From Panorpa germanica (lineage: Eukaryota; Arthropoda; Insecta; Mecoptera; Panorpidae), in contig OY783207.1 in NCBI GenBank assembly GCA_963678705.1, forward strand, positions 3,906,001 to 3,970,000: a DNA stretch of 64,000 nucleotides. Reading direction: 5' to 3'. The notes below the pieces were generated by a model. It did no database searches. It was not told the origin of the DNA and saw only the letters and a list, made by a program, of their open reading frames with translations. Of this stretch, positions 13,237 through 25,084 are shown piece after piece. The number at the start of each line of letters is the position of its first letter. The first letter of the stretch is position 1. Both the position numbers and the translations under genes were made by a program.

Positions 13237-14484
13237 ATCCTAATACATGTTTTTCAGAATACTACTGCTTCGCTAATCTTAATTTCTCCAGCGCAACGGG
13301 ATGAGACGTCCTCACGGAAACTGTACTATAATTATCGCAGCTTAACCTACCAATGTCGCTAAACTCTACAGCATATTAAAAAAAACAGTTACAAAAATAA
13401 TATATTTTTTAAATTTAAGTACAGGCAGACTATTAATCACGCCGAATTTGATGTATACTTGCATGATTTTAGGCATCTTACTCATTTTGTAAGAAATAAT
13501 TACCCTGGCTCCTGTATTTAAAATGACAGCTTTAGTTGATAGACCCTTCTATATCTTTCTCGCGTGTTTGAATGTGCAATAGAGGAAATTATATTATGAA
13601 GACTTATTTGCAGCAAACGTATATTTGGTATAAATGGGTCCTTTATAACATATAGAGGTTTAAAAATGTATATAATAATGCAAAATAATATTTCGCAGCG
13701 AAAAATAATTCCTTCGGGTCCTTCATAAAATTTAGAGACTAAAAAATATATTGAATTTATTAGCATAAGGCAGAAAGTGAATTTCATTATTAAAATAAAT
13801 AAAAGAAAGTGTAACCACGCTACAAATCAGATAAATATTCGCACTTATAAAAAAGAATTACTGTGTGAAGTTTTAAAAAGTTCTGATGTTTGTAATATTG
13901 TCTAATTAAAAAGAGCTCTCTGCTGGTATAATGATAAATCATCACAGCACTATAATTTTGCAAGAACATCAACAACAGTTATTTAATAAAATCATAACTG
14001 ACCAAGTTAGATTGTATACGATATTTTTACATATTTGCCGCAAATAAAAATGAATTCCGCATATCTTTGTAACAAGTATCACGCATTCTTTTGCATATTC
14101 TTTACAATTTATAGCAGTGATAACAAAGATAAGGTTCGGTTGTTTAATCGGAGAGTATTCTATTTATTTTTATATATAGTTCTTATTGTTTTGAGTTTCA
14201 GTCAACGAACTTAGCATGTTGTGAAATAAAGTAGCGCCAACGTGACGATATTTATAACTAATAATATTTATATGAAGTAAAAAGGGCAGCTAAACATAAA
14301 ATAACATATAGTTATACACCAGCATCTGGAATACAGATACTTCTTTGTTTAGCTACTAAACAAATATTACAAATTTTCAGATAAAAATAGTTTGCATGTA
14401 AAGTATTAGCAAAATGTGTTTTAAATGAATATAAATTTTTGATAGATAATTTTTAAAAACAAATTTAAATAATGTGCTTTTTCG
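13237..14484. other. Unique stretch with a short tandem duplication
   Basis: No gene is recognised. The phrases at 13636-13671 and 13715-13750 (both starting gggtcctt) are diverged copies 79 bp apart. The minus-strand frame spanning them shows no domain. Confidence 0.4.
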
Positions 14485-14487
14485 TAA

Positions 14488-14806
14488 TACCGGTTTCACA
14501 CCAGAGAGACACTTTTGTTGTCAAAAAACAAAACAAAACATGGTTTGTTTTATTATAAAACAATTTTGTTTTTTAAAAACAGACTGTTCTCACTAAACAG
14601 ACTGGTTTTGTTTTTAGTGTTTTTCTGTGAGTCCCACAAAAAACAAAACTAAAAAAACAAGAACAAACGTGTTTTATTTTGATCTTACCGACTCCAGATG
14701 GGAATGTGTTTTGTTTACTAAAACAGCAACAAAAGAAAAAAAAGTGGTGTAAACATTGGTGTTTTTGTTCGTGTTTTATTGAAATATCTCTGATGTGAAA
14801 CCAGCA
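14488..14806 (+). mobile_element. 319-bp TAA-flanked MITE (repeat C), copy 1
   Basis: The ends taccggtttcacaccagaga and tctctgatgtgaaaccagca form a terminal inverted repeat. They are bordered on both sides by TAA (14485-14487 and 14807-14809). A 3-bp TWA duplication is typical of PIF/Harbinger elements, so a non-autonomous member of that group is likely. The interior is rich in runs such as caaaacaaaac and gttttgtttt and has no transposase. A second copy lies inverted near 58352-58673. Confidence 0.75.
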
Positions 14807-14809
14807 TAA

Positions 14810-15436
14810 AAGTTTGGTCACTACTGCTCTACAGAACACAGCCTTAGGACTTGAATGACGCCTATCTAGAGTCTTAGGTGCATAATATTGGCACTGGATT
14901 TGAATTAGTTGGCAGGTTGTAGTTGCAGTGCTTCTACATAGCTGTTGTTTGTACATATCACTATCTATATAAACTCTTCCGTATTCAATTTATGTAACTT
15001 TTTTACGTTTACATTACTTGCATATACTATGTTAAAAATATCTCTTACAAATTACACACCTAGAACATCTAGAACCGGTAAATTTTGTTTTACATAAGTT
15101 AAAACAACAAAATTAAATAGGAAGTTCGATTTTTGTTGCCATTATCTTTGCACATCCTTTCTTAGACTTATTGCTAGCTGTTAAACCTGCAGAGGCTCTA
15201 ATCATAAAGACATACAAACTTAATTAAGCTGTAACATTACTATCTTAACACTTTTATTATTTCCTTAGAACAGATTAGCGCTTACTATAGACATGACTGT
15301 CTTTAAACAACTTGTCTTTGTTGGAGAAGAAGTAAGAGAAAACAAGGTACCTCTGCTCGGCTCTGGGGCCCTATTCCTGACTTTCGATTACCATTAATGT
15401 GACGGGAATCTCTTCTTTATTTCTCTAAATTCCTAA
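14810..15436. other. Unique stretch without recognised genes
   Basis: No gene or repeat is recognised. The minus-strand frame ending near 14956 runs out of the neighbouring MITE and is fortuitous. Confidence 0.4.
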
Positions 15437-15580
15437 CGACACAGTCTCATCGACTGCTGTCTTCAGGTTCGATTCCCGGACCACAATTACATTTTCTGGG
15501 TTTGGTTGGTACATATTATGAAGTCAGCGTCAGGCATCAATGCTCACGCCCACTGTGTCGTCTAAATAAACTCTTAAAGA
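15437..15580 (+). mobile_element. SINE E copy with an inverted head downstream
   Basis: The plus strand carries a B-box-like aggttcgattcccgg (15465-15479) and the family body attttctgggtttggttggt. Immediately downstream, 15520-15572 is the reverse complement of the SINE head: gtcagcgtcaggcatcaatg then gctcacgcccactgtgtcgt, against gggcgagagcattga-acgctgac at 48315-48342. The outermost acgacacagt and actgtgtcgt are exact inverted repeats, so the copy folds back on itself. Confidence 0.7.
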
Positions 15581-16050
15581 TGATAAACTAGATACACTAA
15601 CTATTTATACTATCTAATCATTTAGAAGTAGATATATGTTACTAGTTTTTATAAGCATTAGTTTATTAATCGTCCTGCCTGTAGAAACACAGCTTCTGAT
15701 CTTATAATTTGCTAAATAATTGCAATCTTTCATGATTATTTATTACTTAAATATTATGAATTAATATTTATTTTCAAAACGCAGTTAGTTATATAATTAA
15801 ATAAAATCCTGTTATCTATATAATTAATGTATAAATATCATTCATTTTTATACAAAGTCTTTTGAATGTTTGAAATCATAATTTGTTAGTTCAAAGAAAC
15901 CATCCGTTATGAAAAATGTAATAAAGCAGAGGTATTAACGAACATTCGTTTAGTAACAGCAGTTCGTAGCAAATCATACATCCTTTTATTTATTTTTTAT
16001 GATATTGGAAACTCTGAGTTGCCTCTGATATTTTTGAGCCATCAAAATCT
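15581..16050. other. Unique stretch without recognised genes
   Basis: AT-rich sequence with no recognisable frame, repeat or transposon end. Confidence 0.4.
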
Positions 16051-16054
16051 ACAA

Positions 16055-16180
16055 TTCAATGGGCTTGTGAACTCATTTTGTAAGGTTGTTTTTTTTAATT
16101 ATTGTATGTTATATTGTGTGTTTCTATTTTTTTAAATATCAAAAAATTGACAGAGATTTAGCTAATTAAAATTTAAAACA
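16055..16180 (+). repeat. Dispersed repeat F, partial copy
   Basis: It begins atgggcttgt and follows the same order of words as the copy at 17372-17540 (ttgttttttt-like tract, AT-rich core, then tttctatt). Similarity is modest and gapped. No coding potential is visible. Confidence 0.5.
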
Positions 16181-17371
16181 TGTTTGTTAGCGATATTCAA
16201 TGTTTGTTCAATGTAGTCTAAAGACAAAATTATCTAACGACTCCAGTTTACCTTAAGGATGTTTCAAAGGAGCAGTTATGTTCAATCTACAGAAAGATCA
16301 CATACCTAAACCAACATGTTTATAACATGTGTAGTGTGTACTATAAAAAAAAGTTGATGCGCAGGACTCTAGTGAGAAACGTAGAGGAAAGCCTAAAATG
16401 ATAAAAAAAACAAACACGAACGAGTTGTAATGTTCTTTACAGGACAATAATTGTCAATTAACGATTCAAATCAACCGTAATAAAGTTACCAGTGTTATAT
16501 TTGTTTCAACATAGGTCGGTATGTTAAAAATGAAAATTTTACAGTCAAAATCTAAAAATTTAGTACAAAGGGACATTAAAAAATGTATATACTATAATTT
16601 TCAAGATTTGATTTGGAACGTACTTAAAAACAAGTAACTGTGTTTATTGGGTATGCACGAGTACATAAAATCTAAAAAAAGTGCAAGGTCGTTGCTTCCT
16701 CAAACCATAACAAGCACCAGACATGGTTCAGGAGTCCCATAAAAGCCCATAACTTATGGTACTTCTCATGTTGCTTGATTTGATAGCCTTTTTTATCGAC
16801 ATTCTAAAATCTAATCATTACCGTTTGGTCCGGGCTCCCATCGATGACCTCGTGATGGTCGTTTCTTGAACTGCCGGCAGATTTGAACATTAATACGACG
16901 AATCCGGTAGTACTCTGTCATCTATTATTAAACTCGTATTCTCATGTACATAATTATTGTTTAATTATTTACGAAAATTATTTGTTAAGTTTTTTTTTTT
17001 CTAAATAGTTGTTAAAGCATTATGGGTTTATTGTGATGGTGTCTGTTTTTTAAGATGTTCTAAGTGTATTGTACCGGTATTTATTTTAAAATAATTATGT
17101 AAGGAGGAATTAAGATGGTACCTGTAATGTATTAAGTTTTAAAAATTGCTAGTTTTATAATTTAATACTTAGAAAATAAAACAAAAAACTGTTTTTTAAT
17201 TAAAAACTCTATTTGTTGTAATATTCGTCAATATTTATTTATTTTTAGTGTTTGTGGTTAGTGTCGAAACTTTGCAATCGCTTCCCTGAGGTCTTGTAAA
17301 ACTTTTAACCATTTATTCATTTCTACTGAACAGAGATTTCACGTGTGTGACGAAAAGACACGAGTCAGTAA
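16181..17371. other. Unique stretch without recognised genes
   Basis: No gene is recognised. The phrase ccttaaggatgtttcaaagg with agcagtta (16253-16280) weakly resembles acttaaggacgtttacaagg with agcagttg near 5610, which may be an old shared repeat. Confidence 0.35.
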
Positions 17372-17545
17372 TAATGGGCTTGTAAAATCATCTTTTGGGG
17401 GTCGTTTTTTAAATTTACGATTGAAATAAAAATTAATATATGTATATTGACATTTCTATTAGTTTAAACATTAAAAAGTTGGCGGGGATAAAGTTACTTA
17501 AAATTTGAATTCAAATTTTCCCGCTTGTTCTAGTTCTGCGTATGA
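17372..17545 (+). repeat. Dispersed repeat F, main copy
   Basis: It aligns with the reverse complement of about 57080-57250: gggggtcgttttttaa-like tract, atgtatattgac, then a block ending cccgcttgttctag. It aligns more weakly with 16055-16180. It contains the perfect 20-bp palindrome aaaatttgaattcaaatttt at 17500-17519. The family is not identified. Confidence 0.6.
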
Positions 17546-17884
17546 CGCCACAGAAGAATTAAATATGCGAATTTAATTTATTTTTTTCACAGTAGTCATA
17601 ATATAAAACTTAATGTAATGCACGACTCAACTGTTAGTACTAAATGACGTATCACACTCATGCTCGTATGCATCTTTGTTGTAAAAAAGAGATAGCAAAT
17701 CATCGGTTGTGATATCACACGTAGATTTATTTTTTATAACTTTGCATTACTTTAATGATTATTTTAAATATAAATATCTCCTATAATATTGCGATTTATT
17801 ATAAAATAGTAGGATATTTGAGGTCCTGATAGCCAACTTTATCAATGTATGATTATAGTACTGTTTTATAGAAATTAAGCCATG
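17546..17884. other. Unique stretch without recognised features
   Basis: AT-rich sequence in which I recognise no gene or repeat. Confidence 0.4.
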
Positions 17885-18120
17885 GTTCACAAGTTCATTG
17901 CGAGGAGGAGGAGAAAAGCATATGAAGAGTAGGTGTAGAGGAAAATGTAAAGATCGAGGTATCGCTGTTGTTAGGAGAAAGAGAGATAAAGGAAGGGATG
18001 GATGGCGTAAATAAGGAGGAATCGCAAAGAAAGGGAGGAAGAGAAGGACGAGAAACAAAACAATGTCGTAGAAAAAAGTTTGAAGGAAGCATTAGACAAA
18101 AGGAAATGTGACAAGGAGGG
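17885..18120 (+). mobile_element. R1-like LINE ORF2 C-terminal remnant
   Basis: The plus strand is purine-rich. One frame reads LLLGEREIKEGMDGVNKEES, and the nucleotides ggatggatggcgtaaata match aggtggatggcggaaata of the copy at 63615-63632. That is the stretch just after the CCHC motif in R1-like ORF2 proteins. The CCHC itself is not preserved here. The Ser/Pro/Leu-rich minus-strand frames (17759-18092) are shadows. No tail or target duplication was found. Confidence 0.5.
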
Positions 18121-19499
18121 AGTTTATCCAGTTTAGGTACAGGTAATAGTTATATTAGAAACATGTGTTTAGGTTTAGTGACTATTAAAATGTATTGAAA
18201 TGTTATTACGTTTAAATGAAGTAGTACTAGGAGGGATAAATTTACATATGTTTTTGTATAATTGTATGGGGTTATTTATTTCATTAGATTAATGAATTAA
18301 TTTAATTTGAAAGTTCTAGTATACAACACATTTGATAATTACGTACAGTATACGCCTATTAGATACTTGCACTTAGTTTAATGAACTTTATTTTATAATT
18401 ACCGTGTAATGAATAAATTAATTCATTACGTTTTTCACACAACATTATCTCTTTAATATAGCAATTATATACATTGTCATCTCATGTGCTGATAGAACTT
18501 GCTACAAGCTAATTTAATTTCTCATTTGTCCTAAAGAAAGTAGCACCCAAGCGGGAAACATATGGTTGCGCCCAAAGCCTACAGACAGCATGGTTTCATT
18601 GAAAAATAAATAATTAATAATAACATTAAGTCAAGGAATGTAATCGACTTGTAGTTGATAAAGCAACCTTAATTTCTTTTGTAAGCATATGTAGCCTAAT
18701 TCCATACAAACTCTTACAATGATGATACAGAATTACTGAATGCACCAGCTATAATTTTAAATTACAAATAAAGTAATTGTTCAACCATTAGAAAAGTAAA
18801 TATTGCCTACTGCCATCTAACGGTACTCGGATGGAATCAAAATGAAAATAAACCGTTTTAAAACATGAAATAAATTTCATGGGCGCGTAATTTAAAAAAT
18901 GTAATTATTGTTGACTAAAACGAAAGGTAATTGGTACTCGTAATTCAAAAGTTCTATGCCTGAGGCTGGAGGAAACTACTGGAGAAATATTTTAATAGAC
19001 TTACCGATAGCTAAGAATAATGAGATCAACACTTGACTACACTAAAAGTAAAATATAATTAAATTGTTGTAATAATGTAATTACAGATTGATACAATAAA
19101 ATTTAAGACTTAAAAATAAATTGAATTCCTTGTATTTTTAATTAATTTAACTGTTATTAAGTTATAAATGATATTACCCCGTACTGTCCTATCTGTACTG
19201 CAAACCACTTTTCTTTACATTTCAATTATTTTATAGTCCTCAGGCGAATTTATATCACTACAATCTCATGAATAAATTAAACTAATTTTCTTTGTAATTA
19301 GGCAGTTTATCTTTTTGTTAAATCTTAATTCTCTGGGTATTACAACTGCATTGTGCTCTTCGTCGAAGATATCCGTCGTTAATAGAAATCCAACAGTACA
19401 TTTTTTGTTTCATGTAAAAAGATTAAGCATGAATTGCGTCTACTATCTTGAAAATAACAGTGTAATTAGTTACTTTTATTTATCTGAAAAATTATAAGT
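18121..19499. other. Mostly unique stretch with a repeat H fragment
   Basis: At 18480-18525 the words gctgatagaacttgctacaa and gctaattt match repeat H units. Otherwise the DNA is AT-rich and unique, with no recognisable coding region. Confidence 0.45.
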
Positions 19500-19586
19500 C
19501 TCACAAAAATTTTGTAAAGAGCTTTCCTGTAGGTAATAATATTATCTACAAAAAAGCACTTCTCAAAATTTTTGTGGGAATTATAC
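19492..19586. repeat. Long imperfect inverted repeat (hairpin)
   Basis: The left arm (19500-19538) begins ctcacaaaaattttgtaaag. The complement of the right arm (19541-19579) begins cccacaaaaattttgagaag. About 33 of 39 positions pair, with almost no loop (near 19539-19540). The size and mismatches resemble a short foldback element or a microRNA-precursor-like hairpin. No second copy was seen in the window, and no function can be assigned from sequence. Confidence 0.75.
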
Positions 19587-20080
19587 TTTTCAAGCAAAAG
19601 AAAGATAATAATTGCCTTATTTTAGAGATGGCTTGGAAAAATTAAAATTGACATTTAGGCTTACGTCCTTTACATGATAAAAGACATATTGTGCTGCCTG
19701 CCCAAAATGCACGGTTCTTTGATGGATTTCACAGACACAGTAGTCTTGCCAGAGAAGTTTTACGAAATTGTTAGATATATGTATTAGCACCATCTCTATG
19801 TGAAGCCAGGAACTTGTCAAATGACGCATGTAATTTTTCTAATTCTACAATGGTAAGATCGTAGTTTGGTGACAAGTCGAGTCTTAAGATTTCCAGTTAT
19901 TCTATACGTGAATAAATGATAATTCGCATTGAATGGAACAAGTTCCAACAAGCGTAATGTTGTTCCGTTATATTAGCAAATATCAATAAATTCCTAGGTG
20001 TCTTATTCCGTCAAATATTTATGTCAACAAAATAGTCAAGGTCAAGTGGAATTCATCAGTCGATCAAGTGGTGAAAAAAA
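19587..20080. other. Unique stretch without recognised genes
   Basis: The 70-codon minus-strand frame at 19617-19829 has no recognisable domain. No repeat was detected. Confidence 0.4.
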
Positions 20081-20081
20081 T

Positions 20082-20235
20082 CTCTGTATATATCACATCA
20101 CTTAATAAGTTCGTAAATTGATATATGTATAAATGGCCAAAATAGTTTACGAGTTAGAATAGTTTTTGTGACGCAAATTTGGTTATTTTCAAAACAATGG
20201 AAAAATTTGAATTTCGTTCAAGCAAAGCAATGACA
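20082..20235 (-). repeat. Dispersed repeat A, internally deleted copy
   Basis: The left part (tatcacatcac, ataagttcgta) matches the complement of the end of repeat A near 30600-30640. The right part (gagttagaatagtttttgtg then acgcaaattt) matches the minus-strand copy at 62190-62215. The central phrase tagatagtacc is absent, which suggests an internal deletion. Confidence 0.55.
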
Positions 20236-22367
20236 TTCATCATTCATTTTTGCATTCTGTGTTGTATAGCATGCTCCTGAAGAATTGTGTCAGGCTATCG
20301 TGTGTGTACGGTCCTAGATGTTATATTAGTGAACTTTGCAGTGTTGTATAGGCAGGCTTTGATGTATAATGACAAGAAACGAGCTTGTAGTCCTATGTGG
20401 TTGGTTAAATATAAGTGGATAAATATTTGTAATTATAAGTTGTGCGTTGTGGCATTACTCTTGGGATTCGAGTTGACAATTACACGCTGCGAGACTATGA
20501 CCAGCGCACTGCTGCTAATGACATCTGTATAAATTACTATGAATTATAACAGAATAAGTAATTAGTATTAGACATTACTGTGGTATTTTCGTTGCCTTAC
20601 AATTTATTAGTAATTATCTTTTTCATATCACAGTTATTTTATAATGTAGCTACATATGTAAGAAATATTTCCGGAAATATACAAATCTTAATGCAAACAT
20701 TTTAAGGAGGTATAGGACGTTAACGTAAATGATGAAAACGTTGTGAAATATGGAGGGAAATTTTAGAGACCTAGGGTTATTAGTTCACTTTTTATACATG
20801 ATTAAAAATAGTCATTTTACAGACAAATCATAATTTCTAGCTCAATTTCACCACATAATATAACTTTTAACTATAAAAAAATGGTGACACGGCTTTCAAA
20901 AACTAAGTGTATATAAAATAATCTTTTCTGTAACTATTGCAAAAAGAAAATTATCAAAAGGATACCTATATACGAAAATACTTAAATAAAACCTTTAAGA
21001 AACAGTAAATGTAGGTTATAAGCCGGCAACGTTGCAAATGCCAATTTGAGCGGGAAATTCAAAATCGGAATAAATATTTTATAAAATATAACAATTTATT
21101 GGTGAAAGAACCAAATCACGCATGCGTCAACACCCGTAAATTTGCAGCATTGCAAAATTTATTATTCCTTTTTCAAAATATTTAATTTGTATTTAAATTG
21201 AATTAATATAAATTTGATATTAATTATAGGTAATTTTTAATTTATTAAACTATTATATGCATAAAAAAAATCATTTTAACAAGCAAAAAGCAGTTTAATA
21301 GGGAATTGAAAAATTCATTTTCAAAGGTACAGTCCCAATATTTGCTCGTCCCTCATGTACTTCGTATTTTGCATTTCGTATTACCGAGAGATAATTTTTT
21401 TGCATTTGCATTCCTTAAGTACGTAATTGCATTACGTATTTAAGAAGGAAGTACGAGTATATATTAAATAGAAAAGAATTGGTGATCTCGATAATGCTAT
21501 GTTTTTATTAATAAACTATCAACTAAATTATTTATCTAAAATGTTATAAATAGAAAGTTTTAATGATATATTTCATTATAGCTAAGGGTTAAGAAAACAA
21601 TGTGTTAAATTCTACAGCAAACTGTTAAATCTAAACATTTAAAAATCAAAGAGTTCACTAGACGGATAAAAAACATGTTATATATCTCACGTATGAGTGA
21701 AATGAATAAAATTAATTTTTTTTAAATGAATTTAGCCATAAATAATTATAGTTTAATGTTTGAAGCCATCCTTGATGCGTTCGTGTCAGTCTCCTGAAGT
21801 CCTGAATGCCGCAATATTATTCAGAGCTCCAGTATACAATGATCCAGTGTCCAGGAGACCATACCCTAGGGTCTAGGCATTAATACCATGTAATTAGCGT
21901 TTCCTTTTTAAGAAACTATCATTCATTAGATTATAGAAGTACTATTTTATTAGGTTCACCGTCTAGAAAGGTAAATTAAAACAAGATACATAAAAAGTGA
22001 CTACGAATGATTATTATGTAATTATAGGTATAGCATTTATTTTCGTACTATTTTATTATTTATAAAACTAAACTGCATTCAAATTAGACAAGATTATTTG
22101 TGGATAGTTTTGGGTTTGTGTCTGTAGACTGATTGAAAGAGACAACACTCTATATACATATGAAATAAACAGAGACAATCCGTGTATGCGAATCAGGGTA
22201 AATTCGTTGACATTGCACCCCTCGTGCCAGCGGTGAACAGGTTCCGGTTCACAATATACCCTAGTGAAAAATTCGAAGGTCGCAAATAGTTTGTTTCAGT
22301 GTGAGACATCCTTAAGCCCTTATTTAATAACAATTTCTGTGACGTCATGTATTTATTTGTTTGTTGT
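20236..22367. other. Mostly unique AT-rich stretch
   Basis: No gene is recognised. The 81-codon frame at 20287-20532 has no known motif. A segment near 21040-21135 (gagcgggaaattc, then cacgcatgcgtc) is slightly GC-richer and may be an old element, but I could not match it convincingly. Confidence 0.4.
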
Positions 22368-22640
22368 CCATTTTTGATCGCGAATTATAGATGGCGATAC
22401 TATACAGCAGGTTAAATATTATCTAAAAAAAACATGTTTTTTTATGTTTAAGTCGTTTTATGTAAGTAACTATAAACGCGAATCAAAATCTAAAGCTGCC
22501 ATTAGTTAGATAAATAACGTATCTACATTTTAAGCATTCTTTCACTAACTTTTAATGAGTTGGAACCGTAAAAATAAGTTTTGAAAATGAATATTGCTAT
22601 CTTTTCTAGTTAAATTCCAATTTTAATATGATAAAGTAGC
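22368..22640 (-). mobile_element. TIR element B, one-ended copy
   Basis: The left terminus, ccatttttgatcgcgaatta then gatggcgatactatacagca, is nearly identical to the terminal inverted repeat of the intact copy at 25085-25478. The interior follows its reverse complement (cgcgaatcaaaatctaaagc, acgtatctacattttaagc). The other terminus is missing, so the copy is truncated near 22640. Confidence 0.8.
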
Positions 22641-23684
22641 ATTTTTACTACAATTTTATTTGCAATATTAACAAATAAATGAATATCACACTAGTCATCA
22701 GTTACAAAATAATTTCCTAATGTTGCAAATATTCAGACGGTAAGTTAAATATAAAATATAAACTATTGAAATAGTAATTTTTGTGATGACAGCGCTCTAG
22801 CCACTCTTACGTTAAACGTTAAAGTTAACTGTCTATTTAGTGAATCAGGTGCCCGTTTCTCGTTTAATGGCTTTCAAAGTTATAACCTTACAACAATATT
22901 TTTCAAGCAAATTACTCTATATAAATCGTTTTATCAAAGTATTAATTACCTTACCTTCATTGAGTCATATTAAAGGATAAGGTCAGCTGTAAACCATCTT
23001 TAAGCGATTAACCTTTTGTTAACCTCGATTAAATGGTTGATCTCGTTTAGCCAACGATAATTCCAAAGGGGCGAACGTATCGATAAACCTCTATAGCGAA
23101 TCCTAATTATATAGAAAAATGTTTTATAATGGGTTCACTGACCCGAAATAAAATCTGAGAATTTGCTTTATTTGCCAGGTTTGAAATCTAAAGGCGATAA
23201 ATGTAAAGTAGCATAAAAAATCAAATTAATTCCTTGTTAATTTATTATTTGTATTAATGATTAGTTATGTAAATCTTTTGAGTGAAATAATTTATGTGTT
23301 TCACGTTTATGATATTGAACCGTGAAGAACCCGGTTGCAATTATTCACTCTACGGTTTTAAGTATTGCTGGGAATTATTACGGCTTCATTTCTTTATTTA
23401 ATTATAGGTTTACAGATTTATTAGCAATAAATTAAAATTATCTATGAATAAACGGAATTAGTAGCTGATTTTTAGTTTTAATATTGCTTTTGGTTTTGCG
23501 AAATTCTTGAAAAATATATCTGTTATTTAACAAAAAAGTTAGTTGTTATGTACACCTACATATGTTATATCCACATGTTTAATTTTATATAAAGTTTGTA
23601 ATGCGTCGTATAAACCAGCAAGTCACTCAAAACACTCAATAAGTATATAGTACGACATATAGGTAAATAGCGCCACTACTGACA
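22641..23684. other. Unique stretch without recognised genes
   Basis: No gene is recognised. The phrase agcatttttactacaatttt with atttgc (about 22632-22660) recurs at about 56774-56800, so a short dispersed repeat may abut element B. Confidence 0.4.
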
Positions 23685-23830
23685 AATATATGATTTTCAA
23701 AATTACAAAAGTACCGTCACTAAAAAAACTGTTATTTGTAAACTAATGGTCGGAATGTCATGAAATTTTAAAACATATCGTTTGAAGGTTTGTGCTATCT
23801 AAAAATCATGTGGATTTGTCAATAGTTTGA
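23685..23830 (+). repeat. Dispersed repeat A, partial copy
   Basis: The phrases gtaaactaatggtcggaatg, tcatgaaattttaaaacata and atctaaaaatcat match 30495-30570 closely. Repeat A ends are therefore present, but the long left part is missing. Confidence 0.75.
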
Positions 23831-23881
23831 ACCATGTGTTGTTATATGCAATCTTTTAAACTCTTCGAAGTCATTAGAGTA

Positions 23882-23991
23882 TTTACCGACGGCGTGTCGG
23901 TAAAAGGCATACTTCTTTCCAGACTAGAAAGAAAACAATATTTGCGTTTTCATATCGTACATGTTATATGAAATAGAGACTGGAAAGAATT
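23882..23991. repeat. Cluster of nested hairpins
   Basis: A perfect 9-bp stem, tttaccgac/gtcggtaaa with loop ggcgt, lies at 23882-23904. Downstream, ttctttccag (near 23912) pairs with ctggaaagaa (near 23980), enclosing ttcatat/atatgaa. The arrangement follows directly on repeat A. It may be chance or a structured remnant of a transposon. Confidence 0.5.
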
Positions 23992-25084
23992 AGGTAAATA
24001 AAATATTAGAAAGTTACAAAAGAAGAAGATTAATTTTTTCACTGATAAAAATAACTTAAAACTAAAATAGAAGTCCTATTTTCACTGATTTAATGATACA
24101 TTAAAAAAAATTTTTACATTACATTAGGCTTTACATTAAAAAAAATTATTATTTTATTACTTTTTTTCACAAATATGTAATAACGAACGGTTCGATTATG
24201 TATTATGGATGGCGAACATGCTCGATTTAAAACACTCTCTGACTGGCTCACCTACTGTCCAGTACCACAGTTGCAGTCAAATATAAATCGTAAATGCCAT
24301 AGTCGATGCAAAGGGTAAATATAAACAAGATTAACGAAATGTGAAAACAAGTGCTTTAAGAACTAGCGTACAGCGTTAGTTTAAAATCCAACATTCAGAA
24401 AGGGGCAAGTGCTCCTACCTGCGGACAGCACTGTCATATTTCATGATCCCACAAATCTTTGTCTCATAAACAATTACTGTTAATGGACTTTGTAAGAGTA
24501 CCAGTATATTACGTAAAAATGAATTAAGTTTTTTTGTTTCAGAGCGTAAAGTATCAATTATGTGCGCATCAATTACCTAAACCAAAAATTATCCGACCTG
24601 AATTTCGGCAAACAAAAAATAATAAATAAATACGTTTCCGATTCACACAATAATTTAAAGTTGAAATCTCTTAAGATGATGGACAATAAGGTTCTTTGTC
24701 ATGACGTTAAAAAAACTAAAGGTGAGTGAGTAGTGTGACAGTCGAAGGTAGGTTAATGACAACGCAGGTAAAAAGATAATGACTGCTCGGGAATATATTT
24801 ACAGTTGGATAATATTGAATTGACACTTTCAACATATCTGGTAGACAAAACTTAGCCACCTAACTACTGTGTAAGCTACATACCGTTTTTCGTTTATTTC
24901 TGGTTTAATTTATTTAACGTCGGTCTATTTTTTATGCTAAGTTGTATCACGTTCTACTATGTTGGTAGTATTTGTGGTGATCTGTACCACTGCAACCATC
25001 TAAATTGAGTCTCTCTAACAATGTCTGCTTCGAAATAACTAGCAATAAAGGGGTTTAATTAAAGAATTTCTCAGGTATAGAACA
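23992..25084. other. Mostly unique stretch with a short repeat D-like motif
   Basis: At about 24897-24962 the sequence ttatttaacgtcggtctatt-atgctaagttgtatcac matches 34577-34632 and 41455-41525. This reveals a short dispersed repeat with three plus-strand copies. No gene is recognised. Confidence 0.45.

Noticed and set aside
14573-14956. 127-codon minus-strand Cys/Phe-rich frame resembling a secreted peptide
   Set aside because: Most of it is the low-complexity interior of the TAA-flanked MITE; the frame is not kept in the second copy.
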